Shown here: positions 35,531-46,838 of the stretch, one piece after another | Layout of the letters: the number at the start of each line of letters is the position of its first letter | How positions within the stretch are numbered: position 1 is the first letter of the stretch | Assembly: GCA_009733775.1 (NCBI GenBank) | Contig: WOGZ01000091.1 | Location: forward strand, 1-64,000 | Length of the DNA stretch: 64,000 bases | Direction: 5' to 3' | Source of the DNA: Alectoria sarmentosa | Taxonomy: Eukaryota; Ascomycota; Lecanoromycetes; Lecanorales; Parmeliaceae | The notes under the pieces: generated by a model | Database searches by the model: none | The model's input: only the letters and a program-made list of their open reading frames with translations | What the model was told of the DNA's origin: nothing | Position numbers and translations under genes: made by a program

Positions 35531-37100
35531 TTTGCCCGGCGATCGTTATAAGCATAACTTATTTATTCATCATTATGATTACAATTGTTTTTAGACATTT
35601 CATATTCATCGCAATGAAGTAATCAATTGTAAAAATCTTTATTTATTTAATCAATTAATCTTTTTGAGGTGAACAATTTTCATTTGCAAAATGATCTTTG
35701 AATTTAAACGATCATGATTCGAAATTCGAAGGTTGAAAACCTTTTAATTTTTAATGAGTCGAAGTTATTCGCTTTTAATCGAGCTCGTATGTGATTATGC
35801 GATCGAATCATGATAAGGTTTTTATAACATTGTTAACTTCTCTGCGTGAAACACATTAAATAAATAAAAAAAATGCGCTCTTATTTTCATGACATTTCAT
35901 TAAATTAATGATTTATATTTTCAACGATATATCGAATCAATGAAACAAATTAAATGATTGAATGTTAATATTATTATTAATTTATTCATCATTTAAATCA
36001 ATTCAAAATTGATTTTATTGTCATTTAAACGTTTAAAAACTTATTTAAAATCAAAAATAACAAATTTTGTGTATCAAAATTAACGTTTTAATTCCAAAAA
36101 CCTTTTGAAAAAAAAGATTAAAATTTTATTATCGAATTTTTTATTCGTTATCGATAACATTTTATTATCATAATTATGAAATTTGATTAATCTTAATCTT
36201 ACGATAATAATCATCGAAATGAATATTTTAAATTCGAGTTTTTGATTAAATAATATAAAAAGAGTGCGAATTCTTTAAAGAGGTTTATATATTTATAATT
36301 ATATTTAATATAATCTTAATTAAATTTAATCTTTATCATTAAATTCAAAATCAAATTTTTCGTATCATTGATTTTATTTCATTGCAATATTATCATTCAA
36401 ATTTATTATTAATTCTCGCATAAACATTTTTCTTTATTATTATAAAATCTTAAAATATAATAATAATAATTGATTAATATCGATAAAAACTTAAACGACT
36501 TTAACGAAGATTGATAAAGCATTTATTTCATTTTTTTCACATTATCGTCGTGCGATAACGATTTTAAAATCAACGAAAAGTTATTTAACGTTTTAAGCGA
36601 TATCGAAATCTTTGATTTACGCGTTAAAAACAAACGATCTTATTTATCAATTCTCTTTAAAACGTTCGAATCATTTTTTGAATCATTATCAAATTCATTT
36701 ATTTCGATATTTTTTTAAAGCGGCATTTTTTAAAGCGATCTTTTCGATTCGTTTTTAATTATAATAAAAAAAAATTCATTTTTATTATTTTCATTATTAT
36801 TATTAATCTTTTATATTTTTTCATTTATTTTTTTCGATATCGATAATTGAATTCAACGTTTAAAATGTCGTTAAAAATGTTTTTACGAATAATGAAAATA
36901 ATTTCTTTTTGATTTTTATTGTTATTTTGAAATTTATTATCGAATATATCAAATAAAGTAAAGATATCAACGATTAATTGATGTTGAATAATCTTTAATT
37001 TTTCATTAATATTATTAAATTTAAAATTTACGTGATTATTCGTTAACGTTTTAATTATGTTAATTGTCAATTTATTAAAAAATATAATAAGAATCTTTAA
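35531..37100 (+). other. Copia-A1 leader and N-terminal gag, decayed
   Basis: No motif placed. The region is homologous to the minus-strand copy at 62700-64000, including GAGCGC...TTAACAATGTTATAAA near 35820, which reappears at 63930-63985. Confidence 0.55.
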
Positions 37101-37700
37101 GTTATGTTAAACGTTATCGATGTTTATTATAAATTTATAAATTTTGAATTTTATATCGAGTTTATGCGTCAATTGCATAATATTAACATTAATTTCAAAA
37201 AGAACGTTCGTTAATATAAAAAAGATTTTCGCAAAATCAACGTCGAAATCATTAATTTAAACAACTTTTTATTATTATCGAAATTTTATCTTATTCAATT
37301 TTTTCTCATAAAATTCGACGAAATTTACGATGTCTTTATGATAATTTATATTCAAATTCATATACTTTATAATTCGAAAATAATCAAATTCGATTTGATT
37401 ATTTATAACGTAATAAACGAAGAGCGTCGTATGCTCGCAATCAAAAAGAATAATATCATTATATTCGTTTATCGCAATGATAATAACAAAGATAAACAAT
37501 CCGTCAAAAACGACTTCGACGGTTTTGACTTTATTAATCGCGAAATTTATATTTTTTGCAAAATCGTTGACCGCAAATTTAAATATTTTTTCGTTAAATG
37601 TTGAATTAAATTCTCGCATTTGAAATCTAAAAAGTTTATAAATGAATAAGAAAAGAAGAAGAAGACGCAAATCGATGTTATTTATATAAACATTAATGCT
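37101..37700 (+). pseudogene. Copia-A1 gag relic
   Basis: Plus-strand frame from 37101: FIEF..MRQLHNINISFKKN, one stop, KFYLIQFFLIKFDEIYDVFM, then NVINEERRMLA at 37407-37439. VINEERR is the conserved (l)LxEExR motif at the end of the Copia Gag core. It is followed by CKIVDRKFKYFFVKC, an altered zinc knuckle (the other copy keeps KFKHFFVKC), and IKFSHLKSKKF (family IKHPxLKPK). The minus-strand frames 37070-36825 and 37670-37275, open in both Copia-A copies, are antisense to this gag. Confidence 0.75.
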
Positions 37701-37859
37701 TTAAATGTTAAATGTAAACGTATTGAAAAAGCGTTATTTAACGCTTTCGTTTCAAAGAAGAAGAATTATTTTAACGTTAATATGACGTATATTTCAAAAA
37801 AGAACGATTATTTTTATGTTTATATAACATTTTTAAACGAATTGAACGATTAAAGTCAT

Positions 37860-40800
37860 TCGAATTTTATTTTAAATGATTTTAACATTTTGAATACAAT
37901 TAATCAAGCAAATCAAAATGAGGATTTTATTAATTTGATAACGAACTCGAATTTGAATAAACGTTTATTATTCGTTAATTTTATGGATCTTGATATTCGA
38001 GTTATGATAAATTTTGATTGCATTCGTTATTCTTTTATCGATTATTCGATATTTATTATTTATATTAAAATTTAATCTCGATTTATTAAAGACATTAAAA
38101 ACGTTAAAATTTAATTTTTTATTTGCGATTTTATTAACCTTGATTATAATGTTAATGATAAACGCGTTATTTTAATAATTTTTAATGTTTTGCATATGTT
38201 CAATATGAACGTTAATTTCTTATTAATTAAAAAGTTTTTAAATATTGATATTGAAATCGTTTTTTATAAAAAAAGTTATGCTTTAATTTAAAATAATATA
38301 ACGTTAATCGATACGCGAAATCGCGATTTGTTTTTTTTAAATTTATAAAAAGATAATAATGCTTTGATCGTTTATAACGTTTTTTCGAATTCGATTTATC
38401 AATTATAACATATTCGTATAAATTATTTGAATTAATAAAATCTTAATAAGTTTTTTAATATTATTATAAATATGAATTTTTTCAAAAACATCGTCGAAGA
38501 ATATATCTGCGAATGTTATATAATGAATTATTAAAAGATTATTTTTCATAATTCGTTTATAGCGCTCGATATCTTATTAAATAAATTTATTTATAACGAT
38601 TTTATTGAATTTTTGATTTTTATTAATTTTAATGATTATAAATATTTTATAATGTTCAAAAACGATTTCATTTGTTATTTTGAAATTTATTATATTTATT
38701 ATAAAAATGAGATTTTCGTTATGTTTTTGCGTTTTAAAATTTATTTGAAATCTCATAATTATCGAATCAATCGCATTCGTCTCGATAATGAAAACGAATA
38801 TATTAATAAAATCTTTTTTAAATGTCTTATTAAAGCGGGTATTAAATAAAAACTTATTATTATAAACAATTTTAAAATGAATAAAACCGTTAAGCGATTT
38901 AATTAAATTTTGATAAATAAAATTTATTTAATTTTGTTAAATTTTAATTTTAACAAATTTTTTTAATTTAAAATAATAATTATAATCAATTATTTGACGA
39001 TGTGTTTTTTTAATATCAAAATCATTATTATATCTTTCGAAATCTTTTATCATTATAAATCTATTCTTTTTCATTTACGTATCATTAATTTTATTATTTA
39101 CGTTTTAAATGATATTTAAAAAAAGTTTATAAATAAAAATGAGAAATGTATTCTTTTAAATTATAAAAACGAATTCATTTTTCGTCTTTATAATTTAATC
39201 AAAAAAAAGATTATTCGCGTTAATAATGTGCATTTCGTTAAAAAACGTTCACATTTTATAAATTTCGAAAAAAAAATTAAAATTCACGAACCTTTAAATA
39301 AACGTTAACGTTTTTTTATATTAACATTTATTATAAAAAAGACATTGAATGAATAACGTATTATTATATTATCAAACATTGAATTTATGATCTCGATTAA
39401 ATCGAATCGATTATCGTTAATGAATATTTCATCGTTAATCGTTAATCGTTTTTAAAGATCTCATTTTATTGTTATTGTAATGCGTATGTTTATAACATTT
39501 ATTAAATTTATTATATTAATCGTCAAATTTATCATCGTTTCTCCTTCGTCGATATTTTTGAAATTTATTAAAATGAAAATTATATGAAAATATTTCGAAT
39601 ATAAGATTATTTAAAAGATAGTTAATAATTATAAAAATTTCATTATTTTGAATCTTTATGATTTATCGCTTAATTCTTTAACGAAAATTTTCGTTATTTT
39701 TATTCTTTTTGCGAATTATATTAATAAATTTAATATTTTCGAATTTATAATTTATAAATAAATGATCTTTAACAATTTAATTTATATAAATTGAAAAATT
39801 AATATACGAAATGATTATAAGTTTTTTATAAATAATAACATTTGATATCTTATTTAAACGTTTTCAAAGATTTATATTTTTCGAAATTATTAAATTTACA
39901 TTGTGAAACGAGATTTCGAAGAGAAAATCATTCGTTATAAAATACGTTAAATTATTTAAGAATTCGAATAATAAAAAGATCGTGATTATTATAACATTTT
40001 CGCGTTAATAATAAAGTTTATAAATTATAAAATGATTTTTGCGTTTGCGATGATTATGAATTAAAATGTGAAATAAATAAACGTTAAAATCGTTTTTCTT
40101 TATAACGATATTCAAAAAGACATTTATATGCAATAATTTAACGATTTTAATAAAAATAATATCAAGATTTATAAATTAAATAAAACCCTTTATAATTTGA
40201 AATAATTTTTTAAAATTTAATATTAATATTTTTCGATTTATATGAAAAAATTCGATTTTAATTTTATCGAATCGAATGATAATATGTTTATGAATTTCAA
40301 AAAAAAAATCATTATAACGCTTTATGTCGACGATATTTTGATTATAAATCGTAATAAAATCGTTATTAAATGAATTAAAAATGTCTTAAACGTCAAATTT
40401 CACATGTTAGATTCGAGATTATACGTTTTTTATTTGAATATAATCGTTAAAAGGAATCGTTATAATAACATTATTCGTTTAAAATAAAAAACGTATATTA
40501 TACGTTTTTTCAATCATTTCAAATGTTAAAATTTCATTTTTATTAATATATTATTCGAAATTAATCGCAGATTGACGCCCGTTAAAAAAAATTATATAAT
40601 TTTCAAAAAGTTTCGTGAAAAATATTAATTCGTTATGAGTTTTTTTATATATGTTATATTGAAAATTCGTCTCGATATCGTTTATGTTATTTTTTTAATT
40701 AATCGATATTTAATCAATTTTATTTTAACGCATTAAAATGCGATTATTCGAATTTTTCGATATCTCAAAAACACGATGCATTATAAATTCGTATATAAAG

Positions 40801-41311
40801 ATTTTTTAAAAAATTTATTCGATTATATTAATTTTGATTGAATTGAGAATTCAATTCGAAAATTTATTTTCGATTATTTATTTAATTTGAATAATAACGT
40901 TATTAATTGATTAAGTAAACGTTAAGTCATTATAATATTATTCATTTGTGAAATAAAATATATCGATTAAACGTAAATCATTAAGAAAATTATTTGATTG
41001 AAAAATCTTTTCAATTAATTTTTACGATTTGACGATTCAAATTTCAAAATTATTATGATTTTTGAGAATAATTAAAACGTAATCGTTTTTGTAAAAAACG
41101 CTTAATTTTATGCTCGCATTAAACATATTAATATCGTTTATTATTTTATGCGCGAAAAAGTTAATGATGATATTGTGAATGTTTAATATGTTTTTATTAA
41201 TAAATAAATGATTAATGATCTTATTAAGGTCTTATATTTTAACAAATTTGTTATTTTTCGCGATGTTTTTGAAATGAAAACAATCTCACATTATTTATTT
41301 AAAGTTATTTA
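37860..41311 (+). pseudogene. Copia-A1 pol relic: protease, integrase, RT, RNase H
   Basis: The plus-strand frame runs almost throughout, broken by TGA/TAA. Protease: LDIRVMINF at 37989-38015 for DSGATxHMxNF. Pre-integrase: YICECYIMNYQK near 38500. Integrase core: FIEFLIFINFNDYKYFIMF and RINRIRLDNENEYINKIF, with LIKAGIK at about 38828-38848. RT: YKMIFAFAMIMN, LNKTLYNLK and LYVDDILIINRN, catalytic YVDD intact at 40324-40335. Then KTYIIRFF and LKIRLDIVYVI (TRPDIxyAv). RNase H: FDYINFD*IENSIR, CEIKYID (CExEYxA) and KHINIVYYFMREKV (KHIDixyHFIrexv). The last stop is near 41311. Confidence 0.9.
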
Positions 41312-42459
41312 AATCATTGTTTCAGAGGAAACGTTTGAAAGGTTTAAGATTTTTAAACCGCCTCGTTATCATTATTTAACGCCCTTAATTTCAAAAAAAC
41401 GATTTCATTAATTTTCACATTTCGGATAATCGATCGAAATCGAAATTATTCGCAGAACCTCAATATCAATCTTGACGTGTTAAAATTCCGTTATGTTATT
41501 ATCATATTAGAAATTAATTTATTATTATTGTAATTATATTTATAAACTTTGCGAATTTCTTTTCGAAACACCTATATTTATATTCTATTCAAATTTAAGA
41601 TTTACGACGTCATTCAAAAGGTCGTTGTCGCCGTCTTTTCATTAAATCGCTTTAAATATTTTTATTAAGATCATCATATAAGTCTTTTGAAATCATTATA
41701 CTTATGTTTTTAGGGTCATTATACTCATATCCTCAAACGTTATTGTCGTTATCATTATCATCATCATTATCGTAATGTATCGGTCACAACTTATATATAT
41801 TCTATCAATTATTATTGTTAAACATTAATATCTTAAAACGATCTTTACGAACCTTATAGTCGATCGCATATATGCATGCATATGCATATGCAATTCGGAA
41901 TATTTCGTTTAATCGAAAAATAAACTTTTATATATATTTATCGATTATGTATCGATCGATTTTTGATGTGCATTAAATAAATTGAAAATAAATTTGTCAA
42001 AAAACGGTTTTTCGTTAAAAAGTGGAATTTTTTTTATGTGACATCGTGACGAATATGTTTAAAAGGACATAATCGTTTTCAAATTTTCGATTTTCACTTT
42101 TTTTATCCGGCTTTGAACATCGCGAGTTTCGAATCTCGTTTTTAAAATTCGAATGTTTATGAGAAGGGGGGGTGATGTATAAAAAATAAAAATGATTTAT
42201 GAAATAAAAATGATTCATGAGAGAGATGATCATATTCTTTTTCGGATTTTCATTGTTTTTATTCGATTTTGAACATCGCGAGTTTCGAATCTCGTGTTTG
42301 AAATTCGGGTTTTTATCGGACGCATAGGGGGTAAAAAAAATGTATAAAGGTAATTTCACATTAATTATCCGACGTTAAATTCACTATAATTATTCGACGC
42401 TCGATTCATTTTATTTATTCGACATTCGATTTTTTTAAAAGTATGCGTGCGAAGGAAAA
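41312..42459 (+). other. Copia-A1 3' UTR
   Basis: Long 3' UTR shared with the other Copia-A copies (45828-46838, 50922-51583, 58000-58500) and partly with Copia-B. It contains an imperfect direct repeat built on CATCGCGAGTTTCGAATCTCG (around 42117 and 42272). Read on the minus strand it has a 114-codon frame at 42359-42015 that recurs, also 114 codons, in the copy at 45928-46272. A stop-free frame alone does not show a gene here. Confidence 0.8.
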
Positions 42460-42572
42460 TGTCGAAATTCAGGTTACGTGACCCGGGCGCATACGCTCGT
42501 AACACAAATCGCACTTTCCTCCGTAACACTCTTAGAGTAACACAATTAAGTGTCCTACATCATATTTCCACA
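42460..42572 (+). repeat. Copia-A1 3' LTR (113 bp)
   Basis: Preceded by GCGAAGGAAAA (polypurine tract, 42449-42459) and followed by the GTTTT duplication. Confidence 0.93.
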
Positions 42573-43207
42573 GTTTTAAAACGATATCTAAATTCAAAAT
42601 TAAATATGAATTATTTCCCTTTTAAGACTAATCACAATCTATTTTAAAAAACTTAATATATATATTTCGTTTTCATTAACCAGTTACAACAGACAAATCT
42701 TCGATAAATTCATTTTTGAAAAATTTGTTCGTTATTCGTCTTACATCTATCGAAAATCTGTTGAAAATCTGTTAAAAACTCGTCAGCAGTTTTTTGAACA
42801 TTTATTAATAATTTGCAAATAACTTTCAACATTTATTCAATGTTATCTCATAAATTTTGTAAATATATATATTTTTTTGAAATTTCTTTAAGTCACGTGA
42901 CCTTATAATATATTACCCCTAGGAGTTATTTATTATTATTTTTTGAAATCTTTATTTAAAAGTTTCAAAACGTTGATATTTATTCAAATATACGTTTAAC
43001 GAATTTTAAAGTTAACTTCCGCTAGCGTAAACTCTATTTTCGAATATATAATTAATTGAAAATTATATTAAATACGTCTTTAATAAAATATTCACAAAAA
43101 CTAAATGTTGACAATTGTCGATAGGTTGTCAACAGATTTTCAAGAGATTTTGTCGGCTGACTTGTTATTGACCAGAAATCTTACGCTCGCGTTGTTACCC
43201 TAAGGTA

Positions 43208-43574
43208 TGTTACAATTACTTTAAAAGTTTATCAAAAGTCTTTTAATAAAATATTTATATCGCAATTATTGAAAAAATGTTGAAATATTATTGAAAATTT
43301 GTTATCAAAAACACGATAATGAGATTTTTTGATTAATTGTTGATTAATTGTTAATTTATTGTCGAAAAGACATTAAATTTAATATACGATTAACATTATC
43401 ATACGATTAAATCTCGGATAATAATCTGTTACGTTTAAAATAAAGTTAAACAAAACTTAATGTTATGATATTTTCGAAAGATTTTAACAATGTTAAAAAT
43501 CTGTTAAAAAATAGTTATCATAAACATTTATATAAATATTTGTTGACAAAGTATTTAATTATGCTAGTAACTCC
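43208..43574. other. AT-rich stretch with decayed tandem motifs
   Basis: Contains ATATCGCAATTATTGAAAAAATGTTG, related to the start of the array at 35163, and GATTAATTGTTGATTAATTG repeats. No gene or inverted repeat seen. It is the far flank of the split MITE. Confidence 0.45.
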
Positions 43575-45715
43575 TTAATATAATCACAATTTTGTTATAA
43601 AGCGATTATTTATTCATTTTTTATATCAATAAATCGTAATCTTTAATAATGATTTTCAACTATTTAATATAATAATAACAAACGAACGTTAAATTTCTTT
43701 TATAATCTTTTCAATTACATACACGACGTTAACAATAAAATGAATTGATAAATTTTCTTTATATCGATTTATCGAAGCATTACGTTTTAAAAAAAAACTT
43801 TTAAAATATTTAGAAATGAAATTCACATCAAAAACGCATTATTATCATTACGAAAATATATTACATCAATTTTAACATAAACGAACTTTATTATTTACGT
43901 TTTCTTTTTTTAAACGTATCGAATTTTTTATTTTATAAAACTCTACGATCGATAAACGACGATTTTTTTTTAAATTATTATATCGTTTATATAATATAAA
44001 GTTTTACGTATAATAACGCCGAATGAAATCAAATTTTAAAAAAAAAACAAATATTTAAAAAAATGAAAGTTGTTTACGAAGTTTACTCGTAATAATTTTA
44101 TTTAATTATGAACTTAATAAATCGCTTAATTTATAAAATAAATATAAAACGAAATATATAATTTAATTTAATTAATATATTAAAATGTCTTAATTGCGAA
44201 AAAAGAAACTTATCGCGTTATTTATTATAATAAAACATTATCACTTTTATTAATGTAATATTTCTTTTTTTTCTCATCAATAGTAATTTTGTTAAGCGTA
44301 TTTTTCTTTTATTTATTCGCAATTTTTTTATTCTTTTTTATTGTTAACACATTTTTACTTAAACTCTTTAACGATTATATATATATATTCTTTACATTTG
44401 TTATTAAAACTTCGCTTTATTAAACGATACATAAACGAAACAATTTGTTATTAAAAACTTTTGTTTTCATTTAATTTAAATTCGTCTGAAAAAAAAATTT
44501 CAACTTTATAAGAGATATTGACTTGATTAATCATTTTGAATTGTTAAAAATGTAATATAATTATAAACAACATTATAACGACGAGCGTAATCGTCTTTTA
44601 CGCGAAAAACAATTTTATTAAACGAATATTTAAGAGCAAATGTAAACGAATTTCACTAATAATTAAACGATAATTATAAACATTATTTGAAACGCGATAT
44701 CTCTTTTCAATAATCAATTGTTTCTTTTAAACGACTACGAAAATATTAACAAAATCATATTTTCAAATATTATTTTACGAAAGATCTTTAAAGTGATAAT
44801 TATTATGACTTCTTCAAACATCGTTTTCATTTTTTTTCCAAAAAAATTATATCGTTTATTTTCATTTTAAAATTTCTTTAAATGTTGTTTCTTAATTCTT
44901 TTACGATATTATTACTGAATTCGATTTGATCGAATTATTATATATAATTGAATCGATTTTTTGAGACGAAATCTCGATGCAAAATCGTTATAACATTGAA
45001 AGTATTAATTATCTTAAGGGAGATATTCTATTTATAAACAAGTTGATAACTACTTAAGAATAAAAACAACATGTTGACAAATCAAAAATTGTTGACAAAA
45101 TGTTGAAAAATTGTTAACGCATTGTTAACAGATTGTTGACATTAACAATTTGTTGTTGGGAAATTGTTGGAAAATTGTTGACAAATTGTTGATTAAAGTT
45201 TTAATTGTTGACGCGTTGTTGTTATTGTCGCGTTTTTAACTTTTTGTCAAAGCGCGATCTATAAACGATAAGGTTCCCGTAAGGTATATATTTTAAAACA
45301 TTCGTAAAGATCTTAAATCGTTTAATAACATAATTATATGCTTTTGCGAAAACTTTTATTGAATTCTATCGATTATTAAGAGCGTCGAATTAAGATATAT
45401 TGTTACATTTATTTTAAAAATCTCATATTTATGAAATCACATTCAAATTCTCAAATTTACGAAAAATATAAAATTTCGCAATTCGAATTTGATTGAGCAA
45501 GATCGTATTAATATAAAAATATTTATAAATAATCTTTTAAATGTGAATAAGGAGAATTTAACAAATATAAAAAAACGAAAAACTATTAATTAATTTATCG
45601 ATTAATTGTCAAATAATATTATCATAATTTCATTGATATTATTTATCGCGATTTAAATTCACATCGAGCACTTAATTTTTACATCTTTAAAACGATTATT
45701 TATATTTTTAATAAA
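43575..45715 (+). pseudogene. Helitron-2 fragment, 5' truncated
   Basis: From 43575 it aligns in the same orientation with 55052-57050 of the complete Helitron, for example ATAAAGCGATTATTTATTCA at 43596 and 55073. It therefore carries the end of the Rep domain and much of the helicase. A 273-bp MITE interrupts it at 45012, and a Copia-A 3' LTR cuts it at 45716 within the helicase (CATCGAGCAYTTRATTTTTACATCTTT matches 57003). The 5' part is absent and the 3' continuation was not found in the window. Confidence 0.8.
45012..45284. mobile_element. 273-bp MITE, copy 2
   Basis: Same length as copy 1 at 15025-15297 and homologous throughout. Ends TCTTAAGGGAG and GGTTCCCGTAAGG are inverted repeats, flanked by TA (45010-45011 and 45285-45286). 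The homologous Helitron site at about 56626-56630 lacks it, serving as an empty site. Internal TTGTTGAC-type tandem motifs are the only other structure. Confidence 0.88.
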
Positions 45716-46838
45716 TGTGAAAATATGATATAAGACACTCAATTGTATTAATTTAAAAGTGTTACGAAGAAAAGTGCGATCTATATTACAAGCGCAAAGC
45801 GCACATCACGTGATTTAAATTTCGACATTTTTTTTCGCACGCATACTTTTAAAAAAATCGAACGTCGAATAAATAAAATAAATCGAGTGTCGAATAATTA
45901 TAATGAATTTAACGTCGAATAATTAACGTGAAATTATTTTTATATATCTTTTTTACTTTTTATGCGCCTCGTAAAAATTCAAATTTCAAATATAAGATTC
46001 GAAATTCGCGATGTTCAAAATCGAATAAAAACAATGAAAATTCGAAAAAGAATAATCATTTTGTTTTTATAAACCATTTTTATTTCATAAATCATTTTTA
46101 TTTTTTATATATTATTCTTCTTCTTCATAAACATTCGAATTTCAAAAACGAAATTCGAAATTCGCGATGTTCAAAGCCGGATAAAAAAAGTGAAAATCGA
46201 AAATCTAAAAACGATTATGTTCTTTTAAACATATTCGTTACGATGTCACATAAAAAAAATTCCATCTTTTAACGAAAAATCGTTTTTTGATAATTTTATT
46301 TTCAGTTCACTTAATGCATATCAAAAATCGATCGACATATAATTGATAAATATATGTAAAAATTATTTTTCGATTAAACGAAATATTTCGAATTGTATAT
46401 GCATATGCATATATACATGCGATCGATTATAAAACCCGTGAGAATCGTTTCAAAATATTGATGCTTGATAATAATAATTAATAACGTATATGCGAACGAT
46501 ATATAACGACGATATTTATAATGTTGATAATGATAATAACGTTTAAGAATATGAATATAATGATTTTAAAAGCATAAATATAATGATTTCAAAAAATATA
46601 AATGTAATGATTTTAATGAGAATATTTAAAACGATTGACGAAAAAATGATAATAACGATCTTTTAAATGACGCCGCAAATCCCAAATTTGAATAAAACAT
46701 AAATATAAATGTTTCGAAAAGAGGCTCGTAAAGATTGTGAATATAATTATAATAACGATAAATCAACTTTTAATATGTTGATGACATAACGAAATTTTAA
46801 CACGTTAAGATTAATATTGAGGTTCTGCGAATAATTAA
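45716..46838 (-). mobile_element. Copia-A3 fragment: 3' LTR and 3' UTR
   Basis: 112-bp LTR at 45716-45827 (TGTGAAAATATGATAT...TTTCGACA), read on the minus strand, with the family 3' UTR to its right. It includes the 114-codon antisense frame 45928-46272. Homology to Copia-A1 stops near 46838, just inside the border of the RNase H side (GAGGTTCTGCGAATAATT). It is inserted in the Helitron-2 helicase. The left flank ATAAA has no visible partner because the element is truncated. Confidence 0.85.

Larger units (their letters stand above)
35403..42572 (+). mobile_element. Copia-A1: complete LTR retrotransposon (7.17 kb)
   Basis: 113-bp LTRs at 35403-35515 and 42460-42572, starting TGTCGAAATTCAGG and ending CACA, with TSD GTTTT (35398-35402 and 42573-42577). 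I count 11 LTR differences, all transitions. Primer site follows the left LTR and a polypurine tract GCGAAGGAAAA precedes the right LTR. Gag, protease, integrase, RT and RNase H relics read on the plus strand in Copia order. It sits inside a MITE copy. Confidence 0.95.
35380..43205. mobile_element. MITE (651 bp) split by Copia-A1
   Basis: 35380-35402 plus 42578-43205 match the 644-bp MITE at 19504-20147 in reverse orientation. Ends are CCTTAGGGGAAC and GTTACCCTAAGG, flanked by TA (35378-35379 and 43206-43207). The break is exactly at the GTTTT duplicated by Copia-A1, 23 bp from the MITE end. Confidence 0.9.

Noticed and set aside
36825..37670. Minus-strand frames, conserved in both Copia-A copies, looking like a gag gene inverted relative to pol
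   Set aside because: The plus strand of the same stretch carries VINEERRM, a zinc-knuckle-like C...H...C and HPxLKPK-type residues in the right place before the protease. The inverted frames are shadows; their similarity between copies follows from DNA homology.
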